This document shows positions 26,266 to 34,644 of a DNA stretch of 64,000 nt, in pieces. The notes below the pieces were generated by a model. The model did no database searches. It saw only the letters and a list, made by a program, of their open reading frames with translations, and had not been told where the DNA came from. The position numbers and the translations under genes are program-made. Source of the DNA: Streptomyces sp. P3 (lineage in GTDB: Bacteria > Actinomycetota > Actinomycetes > Streptomycetales > Streptomycetaceae); contig NZ_CP028369.1 in NCBI RefSeq assembly GCF_003032475.1, positions 1,054,001-1,118,000 of the forward strand, in the 5' to 3' direction. Position 1 is the stretch's first letter. Every line of letters starts with the position of its first letter.

Positions 26266-27009
26266 TCAGGCGACCAGCTCCCCGAAGGCGTCCTCCTCGT
26301 CACGGCCGAAGCTGAGGACCTCGTCCTCGCGCAGCCGGCGGAGCGACCGCCAGATGCTCGACTTCACCGTGCCGACACTGATGTCGAGGATCTCCGCGAT
26401 CTCCGGGTCGGTGCGGCCCTCGTAGTAGCGCAGGACCAGCATCGTCCGCTGGAGTTCGGGCAGCCGGGCCAGCGCCTGCCACAGGACGGCGCGCAGTTCG
26501 GTGCCGCGCATCGCGTCCGTGTCGCCGGGCGTCTCCGGCAGTTCCTCGGTCGGGTACTCGTTCAGCTTGCGGCGGCGCCACGCGCTGATGTGCAGGTTGG
26601 TCATCGTCCGGCGGAGGTATCCGCCGACCGCGGCCTTGTCGCTGATCCGCTCCCACGCCCGGTACGTCGAGAACAGCGCGCTCTGCAGCAGGTCCTCGGC
26701 CTCGAAGCGGTCGCCGGTGAGGTGGTAGGCGGTGGCGTACAGGGAGGCGCGGCGCTCCTGGACGTAGGCGGTGAACTCCGCCTCCGTCAGGGAGCGACGC
26801 TCCCCCGAGTCCTCCCCGTACGCGGCTCCCCCGTGAGCCGCCTGCTCCCCCGTGTCGACGACCGCCATGAAGGGGGCGTTCTGACGCCCGATGCCGCGAC
26901 CGCACCCCCGCCCGGTCACAGCACCGGACTTCTCGGAACCCCGGTTCACGTCGTGCAGACGCGTGACGACCGCGACTGCGTTGGTGCTCATACCGTGCAG
27001 CGTGTTCAT
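26266..27009 (-). CDS. sigQ: RNA polymerase sigma factor SigQ (SigE-like ECF group)
   Basis: A 247-residue extracytoplasmic-function type sigma factor. Region 2 is visible as FTAYVQERRASLYATAYHLTGDRFEAEDLLQ with the core-binding and -10 reading helix, and region 4 as LPELQRTMLVLRYYEGRTDPEIAEILDISVGTVKSSI (described here as residues about 170-210). A 70-residue low-complexity extension precedes region 2. The ATG at 27009 follows GGGGGG. It is divergent from afsQ1, the arrangement known in S. coelicolor, where sigQ antagonises AfsQ1/Q2 action on antibiotic genes. AfsQ1-type boxes lie 130 bp upstream of its start. Confidence 0.9.
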   Translation of the reverse strand: MNTLHGMSTNAVAVVTRLHDVNRGSEKSGAVTGRGCGRGIGRQNAPFMAVVDTGEQAAHGGAAYGEDSGERRSLTEAEFTAYVQERRASLYATAYHLTGDRFEAEDLLQSALFSTYRAWERISDKAAVGGYLRRTMTNLHISAWRRRKLNEYPTEELPETPGDTDAMRGTELRAVLWQALARLPELQRTMLVLRYYEGRTDPEIAEILDISVGTVKSSIWRSLRRLREDEVLSFGRDEEDAFGELVA

Positions 27010-27143
27010 CTCGCGCCCCCCGTCGTGGACTTACGGTGTTCGGTCTGGTGCCTCGGCCGGGTTCCGCGGTGTTCGTTTTCCGCGTCGCCCCGCCTCGTGA
27101 CCAAAAGACTGCCCGGACCACTTCATCGCCGTGTCCGCCGTCT

Positions 27144-27172
27144 GTCACAGACCTGTCACAGGGGCCTGTCAC
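27144..27172. promoter_or_regulatory. AfsQ1 boxes GTCAC-n6-GTCAC plus a third GTCAC
   Basis: GTCAC at 27144-27148 and 27155-27159 are separated by exactly six bases, matching the published AfsQ1 consensus GTnAC-n6-GTnAC as I recall it. A third GTCAC lies at 27168-27172, eight bases further. The site is placed to act on sigQ and afsQ1 transcription. Confidence 0.8.
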
Positions 27173-27240
27173 GGGAACAGCACAGACACTTCACAGCACT
27201 GCGCGGTACCGCAGTCGACCAGGTCGCCGCAGGTCACCGC

Positions 27241-27280
27241 CGGGGGACACAGGGGTGCTCCGGGGGACACAGGGGTGCTC
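27241..27280. repeat. Exact 20-bp tandem duplication
   Basis: CGGGGGACACAGGGGTGCTC occurs twice head to tail, followed by a degenerate third copy (from 27281). It lies about 70 bp beyond the AfsQ1 boxes. Confidence 0.85.
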
Positions 27281-27886
27281 CGGGGTACTCCGGGCACACG
27301 GGGCGGTCCGCGGATTCGGTCGGAGCGGGTGGTCAGAGGGGCGGCCGACGGGAGCGGCCGGCAGGAGCGGTCAGCGAGGGCTCTCCGCGGAAGCTCCGCA
27401 CGGCAGGGCCACCCGACCGACCGTGCCGAAAGCGGCAGGGAGCCGGCCACACCGGGGCACCGGGGCATCGGCCGCGCCGAGGGCCGCAGGGACCCGGGGG
27501 CATCGGCCCTCGGCGCGGCAGCAGGGACCCGAGGGCGTCGGCCACGCCGGGGGCCGCAGGGAGCCGCGCGGGTCACCGACCGGGCTCACCTCAGGGCCTC
27601 GGGCGGCGGCGATGAGCGGCGGATTCCGTTTTCCCGCGCCGGTACCGCGGCGGCCCGACGACTGGGTGCGCGCATCCGCGAAAGACCGCCCGGGTTCGTC
27701 GAAACCGCAGGTCCGAGGGCCTGCGAACCGGACATTCATACGGCTTGGGCACAGGCGTTCGCAGCCTTTTCCCGGCCCCGCGCGCCCCGCCCGCGCCGCC
27801 CGAGCCTCCACCGCGCGGCGCCCGCGCCCGGACCGGCACCTACCCACGGGTCGAACGACAGCCCCCTCATGGGCCAGAATGAGCCC

Positions 27887-28564
27887 GTGCCTTCCCTGTT
27901 GCTGATCGAGGACGACGACGCCATCCGCACGGCCCTGGAGCTCTCACTGACGCGCCAGGGGCACCGTGTGGCGACCGCTGCGAGCGGTGAGGACGGTCTG
28001 AAGCTCCTGCGCGAGCAGCGGCCGGATCTGATCGTGCTGGACGTGATGCTGCCCGGCATCGACGGTTTCGAGGTCTGCCGTCGCATCCGGCGCACCGACC
28101 AGCTGCCGATCATCCTGCTCACCGCCCGCAGCGACGACATCGACGTGGTGGTCGGGCTGGAGTCCGGTGCCGACGACTACGTCGTCAAACCCGTGCAGGG
28201 CCGGGTGCTGGACGCCCGGATCCGGGCGGTGCTGCGGCGCGGGGAGCGCGAGTCGAACGACTCGGCGACCTTCGGCAGCCTCGTCATCGACCGCGCGGCG
28301 ATGACGGTCACGAAGAACGGCGAGGACCTCCAGCTCACCCCGACCGAGCTGCGGCTGCTGCTCGAACTGAGCCGCCGGCCCGGCCAGGCGCTGTCCCGGC
28401 AGCAGTTGCTGCGGCTCGTGTGGGAGCACGACTACCTGGGCGACTCGCGGCTGGTGGACGCCTGCGTCCAGCGGCTGCGGGCCAAGGTGGAGGACGTGCC
28501 GTCCTCCCCGGTCCTGATCCGCACCGTGCGCGGCGTCGGCTACCGCCTGGACGCGCCTCAGTGA
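27887..28564 (+). CDS. afsQ1: Response regulator AfsQ1
   Basis: A 225-residue OmpR-family response regulator. The receiver domain has the acidic pocket IEDDD, the phosphoacceptor Asp52 in LIVLDVMLPG, the Thr in LLTARSDD and the Lys in VVKPVQG. The C-terminal winged helix contains LTPTELRLLLELSRRPG, the recognition region RLVDACVQRLRAKVE and IRTVRGVGYRL. With AfsQ2 it activates antibiotic genes and nitrogen-related functions under nitrogen excess in S. coelicolor. GTG 27887 is chosen by the conserved start of the receiver domain; CAGAAT six bases upstream suggests a leaderless mRNA. Its stop overlaps the afsQ2 start. Confidence 0.93.
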   Translation: MPSLLLIEDDDAIRTALELSLTRQGHRVATAASGEDGLKLLREQRPDLIVLDVMLPGIDGFEVCRRIRRTDQLPIILLTARSDDIDVVVGLESGADDYVVKPVQGRVLDARIRAVLRRGERESNDSATFGSLVIDRAAMTVTKNGEDLQLTPTELRLLLELSRRPGQALSRQQLLRLVWEHDYLGDSRLVDACVQRLRAKVEDVPSSPVLIRTVRGVGYRLDAPQ

Positions 28565-30150
28565 CACAGCCGCAGGGGGGGCTCCGCGGCTGGTCCGCGG
28601 CGCGCAGGGGAAAAGTGTCACGGCTGCGTCTCACCAGCCTGCGCCTGCGGCTGGTGGTGGTCTTCGGCGCGGTGGCGCTGACGGCCGCCGTGTCCGCGTC
28701 CGGCATCGCGTACTGGCTGAACCGCGAGGCCGTGCTGACCCGCACCCAGGGTTCGGTGCTGCGGGACTTCGAGCAGGAGATGCAGAACCGGGCGGGTTCG
28801 CTGCCGGAGCATCCCTCGCAGGACGAGCTCCAGCACACCGCGGGGCAGATGGCCAACAGCAGCCAGCGGTTCAACGTGCTGCTGGTGGGCGCGGACGACA
28901 GCGGCAAGACCGTGTACGGCAACTCCAACGGGCTCAACGGGTTCTCGCTGGAGGACGTCCCCGAGTCACTGCGCACGGCGGTGAACAAGCAGCAGGACGT
29001 CATCGGCGGCAACAAGTCGCCGTACCACCTGTACTGGCAGCGGGTCGTGGACCACGGGACGCCGTACCTGGTGGCCGGGACCCGGGTGAACGGGGGCGGG
29101 CCGACCGGCTACATGCGCAAGTCGCTGGCGCCGGAGGCCAAGGACCTCAACTCGCTGGCCTGGTCGCTGGGGATCGCCACCGCCCTCGCGCTGGTCGGGG
29201 CCGCGCTGCTCGCGCAGGCCGCCGCCACGACCGTCCTGAAGCCGGTGCACCGGCTGGGCGTCGCGGCGCGCCGGCTCGGCGAGGGACGGCTCGACACCCG
29301 GCTGCGGGTCTCCGGGACGGACGAACTCGCCGATCTGTCGCGGACGTTCAACCGGACCGCCGAGGCGCTGGAGAAGCGGGTCGACGACATGGCCGCCCGT
29401 GACGAGGCGTCGCGCCGGTTCGTCGCCGACATGTCGCACGAACTGCGGACCCCGCTGACCGCCATCACCACCGTCGCGGAGGTGCTGGAGGAGGAGCTGG
29501 ACGCCGAGTCGGGCAGCATCGACCCGATGATCGAGCCCGCGGTGCGGCTGGTGGTCAGCGAGACACGACGGCTGAACAACCTGGTGGAGAACCTGATGGA
29601 GGTCACCCGCTTCGACGCGGGGACCGCGCGGCTGGTCCTGGACGACGTCGACGTCGCCGACCAGATCACCGCGTGCATCGACGCGCGGGCCTGGCTGGAC
29701 GCCGTCGACCTGGCCGCGGAGCGCGGCATCCACGCCCGGCTCGACCCGCGGCGGCTTGACGTCATCCTCGCCAACCTCATCGGCAACGCGCTCAAGCACG
29801 GCGGTTCGCCGGTGCGGGTGTCGGTGTCGGCGCAGGACGACTCGGTGGTCATCGCCGTGCGCGACCACGGGCCGGGCATCCCGGAGGACGTGCTGCCGCA
29901 CGTCTTCGACCGGTTCTACAAGGCGAGCGCCTCCCGGCCGCGTTCCGAGGGCAGCGGGCTGGGCCTGTCCATCGCGCTGGAGAACGCCCACATCCACGGT
30001 GGTGAGATCACCGCCGCCAACTCCCCGGAGGGCGGCGCGGTGTTCACGCTGCGACTGCCGCGGGGCGTCTCAGAGCCGGCGGACCGGGACGGCGCGGACG
30101 ACGGCGAGCAGGGCGCGACGACCGTGCTGGACGAGGGGAACGCATCGTGA
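28561..30150 (+). CDS. afsQ2: Sensor histidine kinase AfsQ2
   Basis: A 529-residue membrane histidine kinase. Membrane helices at about 30-52 and 201-222 enclose an extracellular sensor domain of about 150 residues. A HAMP region follows (KPVHRLGVAARRLGEGRLDTRL), then the phosphorylated histidine 293 in DMSHELRTPL, the N box NLIGNALKHG, and the G boxes DHGPGIPED and GSGLGLSIA. It phosphorylates AfsQ1. The GTG start lies within the afsQ1 stop (GTGA overlap) and the next gene overlaps the afsQ2 stop the same way, so all three are translationally coupled. Confidence 0.93.
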   Translation: MTQPQGGLRGWSAARRGKVSRLRLTSLRLRLVVVFGAVALTAAVSASGIAYWLNREAVLTRTQGSVLRDFEQEMQNRAGSLPEHPSQDELQHTAGQMANSSQRFNVLLVGADDSGKTVYGNSNGLNGFSLEDVPESLRTAVNKQQDVIGGNKSPYHLYWQRVVDHGTPYLVAGTRVNGGGPTGYMRKSLAPEAKDLNSLAWSLGIATALALVGAALLAQAAATTVLKPVHRLGVAARRLGEGRLDTRLRVSGTDELADLSRTFNRTAEALEKRVDDMAARDEASRRFVADMSHELRTPLTAITTVAEVLEEELDAESGSIDPMIEPAVRLVVSETRRLNNLVENLMEVTRFDAGTARLVLDDVDVADQITACIDARAWLDAVDLAAERGIHARLDPRRLDVILANLIGNALKHGGSPVRVSVSAQDDSVVIAVRDHGPGIPEDVLPHVFDRFYKASASRPRSEGSGLGLSIALENAHIHGGEITAANSPEGGAVFTLRLPRGVSEPADRDGADDGEQGATTVLDEGNAS

Positions 30151-30779
30151 CCATGGGCCGTGCGACCGTCCGACGGCTGTGCGCCGCCGCGGTGCTGGCC
30201 GGCCTGGCCGGCCCGCTCGCGGGCTGCGGCATCCGGGCGACCGAGGTGCCGACCGACTTCGGTCCCGCGCCCTCCCGGGTGCGCTGCTCGCTCACCGACC
30301 CCGCCGCGTCGCCGCAGGCCGCGCGCGCGGGGGTGCCGGTGCAGGTGTTCCTGCTGTGCGGTTCGGCGCTGGTCGCGGTGGACCGCAGTGTGCGGGTGCC
30401 GGACGGCGCGGCCGGCCCCGCGCGGCGCGCGCTGGTCGCGCAGGGCCTGCTGGACCAGCTCGCCGAGTCGCCGTCCGCCGCCGAGAAGGAGGCCGGGTAC
30501 ACGACGGACGTGCGCGGTGCCATGACCGTGAGCGGTCCGGCCGGCAAGGACCCGGACGACGCGCTGCGGCTGAGCGTGCCGCCCGGGAACCTCACCTCGT
30601 ACGCGCTCGCGCAGGTCGTGTGCACCTTCTCCGACTCGGCGGCGGCCGAGGACGACGGGTCGGTGATCCTCGGCGGTCCCGGCTCCGAGCCGGTGCGCCG
30701 CTACGAGTGCACCGACGAGGTCCGCTCGCGGCCCGGCAGCACGGAACCCCCGTCCTCGGCCGTCACGAGCGGCGGCTGA
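30147..30779 (+). CDS. Lipoprotein cotranscribed with afsQ1-afsQ2
   Basis: A 210-residue lipoprotein. The N-terminus RATVRRL is basic, followed by a hydrophobic segment and the lipobox LAGC with the lipidated Cys at about residue 28. The mature protein has several paired cysteines and resembles the GerMN-like lipoproteins found beside actinobacterial two-component systems (FLLCGSALVAVDRSV and LAQGLLDQL segments). The GTG at 30147 overlaps the afsQ2 stop. Position suggests that it tunes signal perception by AfsQ2, as proposed for LpqB-type partners of sensor kinases; that is inference. Confidence 0.8.
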   Translation: MTMGRATVRRLCAAAVLAGLAGPLAGCGIRATEVPTDFGPAPSRVRCSLTDPAASPQAARAGVPVQVFLLCGSALVAVDRSVRVPDGAAGPARRALVAQGLLDQLAESPSAAEKEAGYTTDVRGAMTVSGPAGKDPDDALRLSVPPGNLTSYALAQVVCTFSDSAAAEDDGSVILGGPGSEPVRRYECTDEVRSRPGSTEPPSSAVTSGG

Positions 30780-30804
30780 GGGCCCGCCCCCTCCCGGCCC
30801 CGCA

Positions 30805-30878
30805 GGCCCTGTGCCGCCCTGCCGGCCTCGTGCGGCCCGCCCCGGGCCCTGTGCCGCCCTGCCGGCCTCGTGCGGCCC
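30805..30878. repeat. 34-bp direct repeat, 40-bp period
   Basis: An identical 34-bp sequence beginning GGCCCTGTGCCGCCCTGCCG occurs at 30805-30838 and 30845-30878. It lies in the gap between the lipoprotein gene and the VanZ-type gene, where I see no other feature. Confidence 0.8.
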
Positions 30879-31064
30879 CGCGCCGGCCTGCCACACCCGC
30901 CACCCGCTGGAGCGGCGGCCGGGTGTGTCGGACGCCTCATGCGGGGCGGGGCGTCGACGTCGTCGCAGGTCATCGTCTGTCGGGGCGCGGCGCGGCCGGG
31001 GCCGGGCCGCGCGCCGCGCCGGTGGGCCGGAACCGATCGTGCCGGGGGGCGCGTCTTGGGGGGC

Positions 31065-31616
31065 GTGCAGCGTCAAGGCTCCATCGGCGGCAGCGCCGCG
31101 TACCGCATCCGCGCGACCGGGATTCTCTTCCTGGCCGCCCACCTCGTGTTCGTCGCCTGGGTCTCGCTGCGCCCGCTGGACGTTCCCTGGGTGATGCCGG
31201 CCAACCTGCATCCGTTCGACGGGATCCGCGCCGATCTGAGGCTCGGCTGGCCCGAGGCGGCGTCGCGGATCGGTGCCGGACTCGGGCTGTTCGCCCCGCT
31301 GGGCGTCCTGCTCCCGCTGGTGCACGGCAGGCTGTGGGTGTCGCCGCTCGCCTCCCTGGTCCGTACGGTGACGGCGGGAGCACTGCTGTCCCTCGCCGTC
31401 GAGCTGCTGCAGACGGGGGTGCCCGGTCAGGTCGCGGACATCGACTCGCTGCTGCTGAACACGGCGGGCGTGGCCCTGGCGCACCTCGCGGTGGTGCCGG
31501 CGGTCCGTGGGTGGCTGCGTGGCCGGGAGGAGCCCGGGGAGCGTGCCGGGGTCCGGCAGGGGGAGCCGGCTCAGGGTCGCACCCCGAGGATTCCCAGGGT
31601 CGGTATCGCCCCGTAG
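31065..31616 (+). CDS. VanZ-like integral membrane protein
   Basis: A 183-residue protein. Hydrophobic segments lie at about 18-38, 73-92, 100-125 and 135-160. The VanZ-family core is seen as NLHPFDGIR, AVELLQTGVPGQVADIDSLLLNTAG near 118-142. VanZ proteins influence glycopeptide resistance or envelope properties through an unknown mechanism. The GTG at 31065 follows a run of G that can serve as a Shine-Dalgarno; TTG 31056 is an alternative. No resistance genes are nearby. Confidence 0.75.
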   Translation: MQRQGSIGGSAAYRIRATGILFLAAHLVFVAWVSLRPLDVPWVMPANLHPFDGIRADLRLGWPEAASRIGAGLGLFAPLGVLLPLVHGRLWVSPLASLVRTVTAGALLSLAVELLQTGVPGQVADIDSLLLNTAGVALAHLAVVPAVRGWLRGREEPGERAGVRQGEPAQGRTPRIPRVGIAP

Positions 31617-31710
31617 AGCGACGCTTCGTCCCCTTCGTCACCGTAGCGTTGTCGTCAGAGAGAGCAGCCGCAAGGGCCGCCTCCGACGGACGCTCACGAA
31701 GGAGCCGCAG

Positions 31711-31914
31711 ATGTCCAGCCTCGCCCGCCCCACCCACGGCCGCATGATCGGCGGAGTGTGCGCCGCGCTGGCCCGCCGCTTCGGCACCTCCGCGACCACG
31801 ATGCGTGTGATCTTCGTGCTCTCCTGCCTGTTGCCCGGGCCGCAGTTCCTGCTCTACATAGCCCTCTGGGTGCTCCTGCCGTCGGAGGGCAAGGCGGCGC
31901 GCACCGCCTGGTGA
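31711..31914 (+). CDS. PspC-domain protein
   Basis: A 67-residue protein that is essentially one PspC domain. GRMIGGVCAALARRFGTSATTMRVIFVL is the signature (residues about 9-36), followed by one membrane helix LPGPQFLLYIALWVLLP. PspC domains act in membrane-stress sensing; in actinobacteria such minimal forms occur alone. AAGGAG lies nine bases before the ATG. Confidence 0.85.
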   Translation: MSSLARPTHGRMIGGVCAALARRFGTSATTMRVIFVLSCLLPGPQFLLYIALWVLLPSEGKAARTAW

Positions 31915-31967
31915 CCCGCCATCGCACAGCGCGCCGCGGAACGCCGCAGGGCACCGGAGAGCACCGT

Positions 31968-32000
31968 CGGGGCGTGCCCGGTTCGTACGGGCACGCCCCG
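31968..32000. terminator. Terminator between the PspC gene and a convergent gene
   Basis: CGGGGCGTGCCCG (31968-31980) pairs perfectly with CGGGCACGCCCCG (31988-32000) around a 7-nt loop, between convergent genes. Confidence 0.8.
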
Positions 32001-32036
32001 TCGGCGTGACGGGGCAGGCGCGGCAGGCGGCGCCGA

Positions 32037-32390
32037 TCAGCCCAGCGGGATCCCGTTGACCGGCAGGCCGTGGGTGGGCAGGCCCTGCAGCGGCAGACCG
32101 CCGAGCAGCCCGGAGACGGGCGCGGTGGGGCCCTCGGCGAGCAGCTTCCCGGCGACCGGCCGGGCGGCGGTCAGACCGGCGCCGACCGTCGGCTGGGCCT
32201 GCGCCAGCACCTGTCCGGCGGCGGGCAGCGCCTGGGTCGCGTTCTCCGCCGGCAGCGTGCGGGTGATGCCGTCCAGGGCCTGCGTGGCGTCCGGTGCGGC
32301 GGGGGCGGCGTTCGCGGCGCCCGCACCGACGGCGGCGAAGGCGGCGCCGAGAGCGGCGACACCGAGGGTCTTGGCAGCAGACTGCTTCAT
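32037..32390 (-). CDS. Small exported Ala/Leu/Pro-rich protein
   Basis: A 117-residue protein with a clear signal peptide (MKQSAAKTLGVAALGAA start, cleavage likely after ANA near residue 28). The mature part is rich in Ala, Leu, Pro and Gly without cysteines and ends in short repeats LPLQGLPTHGLPVNGIPLG. Composition and layout resemble the exported protein at 24800-25207, so the two may be distant paralogues. GAGGA lies upstream of the ATG. Function unknown. Confidence 0.65.
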   Translation of the reverse strand: MKQSAAKTLGVAALGAAFAAVGAGAANAAPAAPDATQALDGITRTLPAENATQALPAAGQVLAQAQPTVGAGLTAARPVAGKLLAEGPTAPVSGLLGGLPLQGLPTHGLPVNGIPLG

Positions 32391-32527
32391 GATGAATGCG
32401 TCCTCGAATGGGATACGGGAACCGAGCGGTTCTCGACCGTAAACACGGGACGGGGCCGACAGCAAACACCGAAATGCGGACGGTTGGTGAACACCCGCCC
32501 GCATTTCGTACGCCCAGGATTTCCCAC

Positions 32528-33691
32528 TCAGTTTTCCGCTGCCACGGAACCACTGGTGGAGACGGTTTGCTGGAACAGCCATTCGGATTTGAGCTCGGCA
32601 TAACCGGGCTTGATCACGTCACTGATCATGGCAAGTCGTTCATCGAAAGGAATGAATGCTGACTTCATAGCATTGACCGAGAACCACTGCAGATCGTCGA
32701 GCGTGTAACCGAATGCGTCGACCAGGTGCTCGAATTCCCGACTCATGCTGGTGCCGGACATCAGACGGTTGTCCGTGTTGACGGTGGCCCGGAAGTGGAG
32801 CCGTCGCAGCAGCCCGATGGGGTGTTCGGCATAGGAGGCGGCCGCGCCGGTCTGCAGGTTGGAGCTGGGGCACATCTCCAACGGGATGCGCTTGTCGCGG
32901 ACGTAGGAGGCGAGCCGCCCGAGCTTCACCGAACCGTCGTCCGCGACCTCGATGTCGTCGATGATCCGCACGCCGTGTCCGAGCCGGTCGGCGCCGCACC
33001 ACTGCAGCGCCTGCCAGATGGACGGCAGCCCGAAGGCCTCGCCGGCGTGGATGGTGAAGTGGTTGTTCTCGCGCTTGAGGTACTCGAAGGCGTCGAGGTG
33101 CCGGGTCGGCGGGTAACCGGCCTCGGCGCCCGCGATGTCGAAGCCGACGACGCCCAGATCCCGGTAGCGGTTGGCGAGTTCGGCGATCTCCAGGGCGCGG
33201 GCCGCGTGCCGCATGGCGGTCAGCAGGGCGCCGACGCGGATGCGGTGGCCGTTGCCGCGGGCCGCCCGCTCCCCTTCCCGGAAGCCCTCGTTGACGGCCT
33301 CGACGACCTGCTCGAGGGTCAGCCCCGCGTCGAGGTGCTGCTCGGGCGCGTACCGCACCTCGGCGTAGACGACGCCGTCCTCGGCGAGGTCCTCGGCGCA
33401 CTCGCGGGCGACCCGCACCAGGGCCTCGCGGGTCTGCAGCACACCGACGGTGTGCGAGAAGGTCTCCAGGTACCGCTCCAGGGAACCGGAGTCGGCGGCC
33501 TCCCGGAACCACAGGCCGAGCTTGTCGGGGTCCGTCTCGGGGAGGCGGGAGTACCCGGTCTCCCGGGCGAGGTCGACGATCGTGCCGGGGCGCAGCCCGC
33601 CGTCGAGGTGGTCGTGCAGCAGAACCTTGGGCGCCCGCCGGATCTGGTCCGGGCTCGGGGTGATGCCCGTCTGGATGCTCTGGCTCGTCAT
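32528..33691 (-). CDS. add: Adenosine deaminase
   Basis: A 387-residue metal-dependent deaminase converting (deoxy)adenosine to (deoxy)inosine, which DeoD can then cleave. Zinc ligands are seen in [19 protein letters not shown] and the late [12 protein letters not shown] segment; the catalytic Glu is in HAGEA and His in the RLGHGVRI region. The ATG at 33691 lies six bases after a -10 element TAGAGT (33703-33698), so the message is probably leaderless. A perfect copy of the nucleoside operator lies at 33708-33719, just upstream of the -10. Confidence 0.94.
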   Translation of the reverse strand: MTSQSIQTGITPSPDQIRRAPKVLLHDHLDGGLRPGTIVDLARETGYSRLPETDPDKLGLWFREAADSGSLERYLETFSHTVGVLQTREALVRVARECAEDLAEDGVVYAEVRYAPEQHLDAGLTLEQVVEAVNEGFREGERAARGNGHRIRVGALLTAMRHAARALEIAELANRYRDLGVVGFDIAGAEAGYPPTRHLDAFEYLKRENNHFTIHAGEAFGLPSIWQALQWCGADRLGHGVRIIDDIEVADDGSVKLGRLASYVRDKRIPLEMCPSSNLQTGAAASYAEHPIGLLRRLHFRATVNTDNRLMSGTSMSREFEHLVDAFGYTLDDLQWFSVNAMKSAFIPFDERLAMISDVIKPGYAELKSEWLFQQTVSTSGSVAAEN

Positions 33692-33707
33692 TACCGCACT
33701 CTAACTC

Positions 33708-33719
33708 CTACGCGCGTAG
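33708..33719. promoter_or_regulatory. Nucleoside operator at add: CTACGCGCGTAG (perfect)
   Basis: The same 12-bp palindrome as at deoD and deoC, placed four bases upstream of the add -10 element on the minus strand. A second, different palindrome GTTGTACAAC follows at 33727-33736 between add and the divergent hydrolase gene. Confidence 0.8.
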
Positions 33720-33804
33720 ATCGCGCGTTGTACAACTCCGCCGATATGTAACGGTGACCGCACGGACAGGTGGAGTACACCACTGATTCTGACACTGTTC
33801 TGTC

Positions 33805-34569
33805 ATGGCACAGGAACTGACGCCGGTTCGGACGGCCCGGCTGGGGAGGGCGCTCGGCCCGGAGCAGACGGCGGTGAGCGGAGCGGTGCTGCTGCTCCCG
33901 GGCGGCGAGGAGGTCTCCGGCCGCCGACCGTCCGCACTGTGGGCGGCCGCCTCCGTCCGTGGCCTCGGGCGCAGACTCGCCCGCGCGGGAGCCGGGGAGG
34001 GCCTGGCCGTGCACACCGTGCACTACCGCTACCGCGGCTGGAACGGCGGCGAGGCGCATCTCGCGGCCGACGCGTCCTGGGCCGCCGACGAGATCGTGCG
34101 GCGGTACGGGGACGTCCCGGTATGTCTGGCCGGCGTCGACATGGGCGCGCGGGCGGCGCTGCACGCGGGCGGCCACGAAGCCGTCAACTCCGTTCTGGCG
34201 ATGGCTCCGTGGCTGCCGGAGGAGGACATGGCGGCGCCGCCCGAGCCGGTCAGGCAGCTCGTGGGACGACGGGTGCTCCTCGTGCACGGCACCAAGGACG
34301 AGCGCTGCGACCCCGAGCTGTCGTTCCGGCTCGCGGCGCGCGCCAAGAAGGCGAACCGGGACGTGTGCCGGTTCGAAGTGCACTCCGACGGCCACGGGTT
34401 GCACCAGTACCGCGCCGAGGTCCTCGCCCTCGCCGAGGACTTCGTCATGGGCACGCTGTTCGGCAGGGCCTTTTCCCGCCCGGTCGAGGACGCGCTCGCG
34501 GCGCCGCCCCCGCTGGGCCTGCGCATGCCGCTGGCAGCCGGGTTCGGGAAGTCGTTACGGCGACGGTAG
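33805..34569 (+). CDS. Alpha/beta-hydrolase fold protein with Asp at the nucleophile position
   Basis: A 254-residue protein. VSGAVLLLPGGEE forms the first strand and oxyanion loop, and VPVCLAGVDMGARAAL is the nucleophile elbow, reading G-V-D-M-G where most hydrolases have G-x-S-x-G. The acid is in HGTKDERCDP and the histidine in HSDGHGLHQY, at normal spacing. With Asp as nucleophile the enzyme may act like epoxide hydrolases or dehalogenases, or it may be inactive. It is divergent from add, but nothing links it to nucleosides. The substrate is unknown. Confidence 0.75.
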   Translation: MAQELTPVRTARLGRALGPEQTAVSGAVLLLPGGEEVSGRRPSALWAAASVRGLGRRLARAGAGEGLAVHTVHYRYRGWNGGEAHLAADASWAADEIVRRYGDVPVCLAGVDMGARAALHAGGHEAVNSVLAMAPWLPEEDMAAPPEPVRQLVGRRVLLVHGTKDERCDPELSFRLAARAKKANRDVCRFEVHSDGHGLHQYRAEVLALAEDFVMGTLFGRAFSRPVEDALAAPPPLGLRMPLAAGFGKSLRRR

Positions 34570-34644
34570 GAACGCGGCGCCTGCGGCACGGCCGTGCGCC
34601 CCGCCGCGGAAACCACGCCGGCCCAAGCACGGCCCGGACGGGTT

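Larger units (their letters stand above)
27010..27886. other. 877-bp sigQ-afsQ1 intergenic region
   Basis: A long regulatory region without a convincing gene. An open frame runs through it into afsQ1 but is a GC-bias artefact rich in Arg/Gly/Pro. It holds three GTCAC boxes near sigQ, an exact 20-bp tandem duplication (27241-27260 and 27261-27280), and further imperfect GC-rich direct repeats around 27470-27560 (GCCGCAGGGA... and GGCATCGGCC units). CAGAAT (27875-27880) sits six bases before the afsQ1 GTG. Confidence 0.7.

Noticed and set aside
27131..27886. In-frame upstream extension of afsQ1 by 252 codons
   Set aside because: Low-complexity Arg/Gly/Pro sequence that crosses AfsQ1 boxes and tandem repeats; the receiver domain begins directly at GTG 27887.
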